DNA of 33,236 nt, taken from the NCBI GenBank assembly GCA_036897625.1, contig JAYMTA010000254.1, forward strand, positions 1-33,236. Direction: 5' to 3'. Position numbers and translations under genes: made by a program. The notes below the pieces were generated by a model, which saw only the letters and a list, made by a program, of their open reading frames with translations, made no database searches and had not been told where the DNA came from. Shown piece after piece: positions 31,544 to 33,236 of the stretch (positions within the stretch are counted from its first letter, which is position 1; each line of letters begins with the position of its first letter). This DNA is from Pelargonium cotyledonis (taxonomy: Eukaryota; Streptophyta; Magnoliopsida; Geraniales; Geraniaceae).

Positions 31544-32430
31544 ATGCAATGCATTGAGAGCGGAACTCAAAGGATGGATGGATACACCATGTTTTGAGGA
31601 GGCAAGTAGGCAGATTTTTGTTCATGGTAAAATAGCAGGATATGATTTCTGATCTTGTGTTGGAAACAATTATACATAATACCTCTTTTTTTCATATGGA
31701 ACTTGTCATTGTGGTGCTTATAGCTCGGAATGTGGTTCGCTTGTGTTGAACCTCCCATTGTTATTCCTATATTGGGTTGTTAAGAAGACTAGAGAAGTAA
31801 CTGGTAGTGCCGCGGCTATAAATATATTTCGAAGTTCACTTTGAGATTTTTCTCATCCTGCTTTTGAAATATAAAACAAATGAGCGGTAGATACTATATT
31901 GTGATAGTGGTAAAATTGGTGACAAGGTGGTTTTCCATGTTGTGCTTCTGAAAAATAACGACTTAACTATATAACTATGGGTTGCCGGTAGATACGCTCT
32001 TAAGAGTCTTCCCCATCTATTACGTGTGATTTGGATTCATTCGGTTTTACCTTCATGTCCGAGACAGGTTTTGTGGCTAACACTTGGGAATCCGTTGGAT
32101 TCAATTATTTGAATATACCTCAGTAGTGGTTGAGCCAAATAACTCGTTTGCTCTCATAATTTATTGTTGTTGAATTTGTCTTGTTTGAGTATTCGAACAC
32201 TTCATTTGAATGGAAAATCTCGTGTAAAATAAAATTATGGTTACCAACAAAACAATTACTATCATTGTTTTTCTTTCAATGGTTAATAGAGATGATGATT
32301 GGTCAGGTCAGATTTCAAAATGAAACATGAGATCCGATAATATATTTGGATCGGATCGGATTGGAATGGATTGAACAAATCCGATTATTTTAGTATAAAA
32401 TGTGTGGGTTTGTCATATAGGATGGGAACA
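31544..32430. other. 3' region of CSN7 and intergenic DNA
   Basis: The first few hundred bases probably carry the CSN7 3' UTR. A GATCGGATCGGATTGGAATGG run near 32350 is a short degenerate tandem motif. No further gene seen. Confidence 0.5.
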
Positions 32431-33236
32431 TTTTTTTTTTGTTTTTTGACATCTAGCCTATTTCATTAAATATAAGAGTGATTTACAGACTCGAAAAGAT
32501 CTGACATAGTATCAAACACCGCAAAAATTCGATTTGCATTTCTCAAATGTTCAAAAGAACGTTCAACTGACACATAGTTGATTGACATATTAACTGCAAA
32601 AATGGAACAAGTAGACTCGCTCTTGATCTCTTCATCTGATGAACGCACAACAGTGTTCCCAATCGAACCACTCAAATAAAAAACTTCCAACAATGGAAGA
32701 CAAACTAAAAATATTGCTAGACAAACTAAGCATAAAACTCAAAAACAAACTGAAAAATCGAAATAAAAATAACAAGGGAAGAATCAATGTATCCATAGAA
32801 AACTATGCTCACAACGGAGAAGACTCCAATGGAAGACATTACCTTTGAGCCACAATTCCAGAAACTCCGAAAGGGGCTTCAGAAAGCACCTCCGGCGAGC
32901 GACAACGAGAATTCCGGGGGAGCTTCTGATCAGGGTCTTCAGCAGCAGAATGGAGTGCGAGAAGGGATCGGAAAAAGGGCAGAGAAAAGGATGTGGGGGA
33001 CGAAGATTGCAGACCTGCAACGTGAGGTACATGAGGGAAGGAGCGGGCAGATAGGGGTTGTGTTACATGCGGAGACCAGAATGACTCAGATCCGGGCCGA
33101 TGACGGAGTGACAGCGGGCGATAGATGCGGCGTAGAGGTCTGGACGGTGGTTGAATAAAGCGGAGACTGGGATGGTGTGTAGGCGGGCTAAGCTCCGGGG
33201 GGTTTGCCGCCCGCAAGCAGCCGGGGTTTGTGGCTC
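32431..33236 (-). mobile_element. poly(A)-ended retroposon-like segment, partial at window edge
   Basis: Read on the minus strand, a GC-rich part (33236 down to about 32840) changes to AT-rich sequence and ends with TTAATGAAATAGGCTAGATG and an interrupted 16-base A tract (T tract on the plus strand at 32431-32446). A poly(A) end just after TTAATGAAAT is typical of plant LINE 3' ends. Frames of 125 and 75 codons on this strand (32839-33216, 32466-32693) show no known domain. A splice-donor-like CAAAG|GTAATG near 32842 makes an ordinary minus-strand gene an alternative reading. The other end lies beyond the window. Confidence 0.35.

Overview
This is a stretch of plant nuclear DNA. Five protein-coding genes are split into many short exons by AT-rich introns with GT...AG borders. 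Their translations are eudicot-type (an asterid is my weak guess), and the spaces between are filled with plant MITEs, tRNA-derived SINE-like units and retroelement debris. There is no prokaryotic, organellar or viral gene content. All exon borders below were worked out by hand from splice motifs, reading phase and remembered plant homologues.

Layout. 1-3991: gene-free, AT-rich, with a diverged repeat present twice (about 610-1060 and 3015-3430), a possible Tourist-like element and a Stowaway-like MITE. 3992-7825 (+): a secreted nucleoside hydrolase with two tandem domains, NSH3-like, 12 exons, 884 aa. 7826-9242: a SINE-like unit and unassigned DNA. 9243-13977 (-): bifunctional 3-dehydroquinate dehydratase/shikimate dehydrogenase, 11 exons, 529 aa, no evident plastid transit peptide, and two changed residues in the shikimate pocket. 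14011-15012: a hexanucleotide microsatellite upstream of that gene, then an array of five bipartite units. 15811-18530 (-): SpoU/TrmH-type RNA methyltransferase, 4 exons, 220 aa, whose 1.76-kb intron holds a Stowaway MITE and a miniature LTR element (TRIM). 18737-19375: six 89-bp tandem units joined to a tRNA-like SINE head. About 20401-22873 (+): receptor-like cytoplasmic kinase of the RBK (ROP-binding) type, first exon unresolved, one GC-AG intron. 22874-25933: an inverted pair of MITEs of one family, a second SINE of the 7.9-kb family, a G-box-rich island and a possible non-LTR retroposon. 26062-31543 (+): COP9 signalosome subunit 7 (FUS5), 9 exons, 259 aa. 31544-33236: intergenic DNA and a minus-strand poly(A)-ended retroposon-like segment running off the window.

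The genes do not form a pathway; they are independent housekeeping, metabolic and signalling genes. The points most worth follow-up are the SINE-headed 89-bp array and its relative at 14.7 kb, the TRIM, and the active-site changes in the shikimate enzyme. I found no clearly new multi-gene system.
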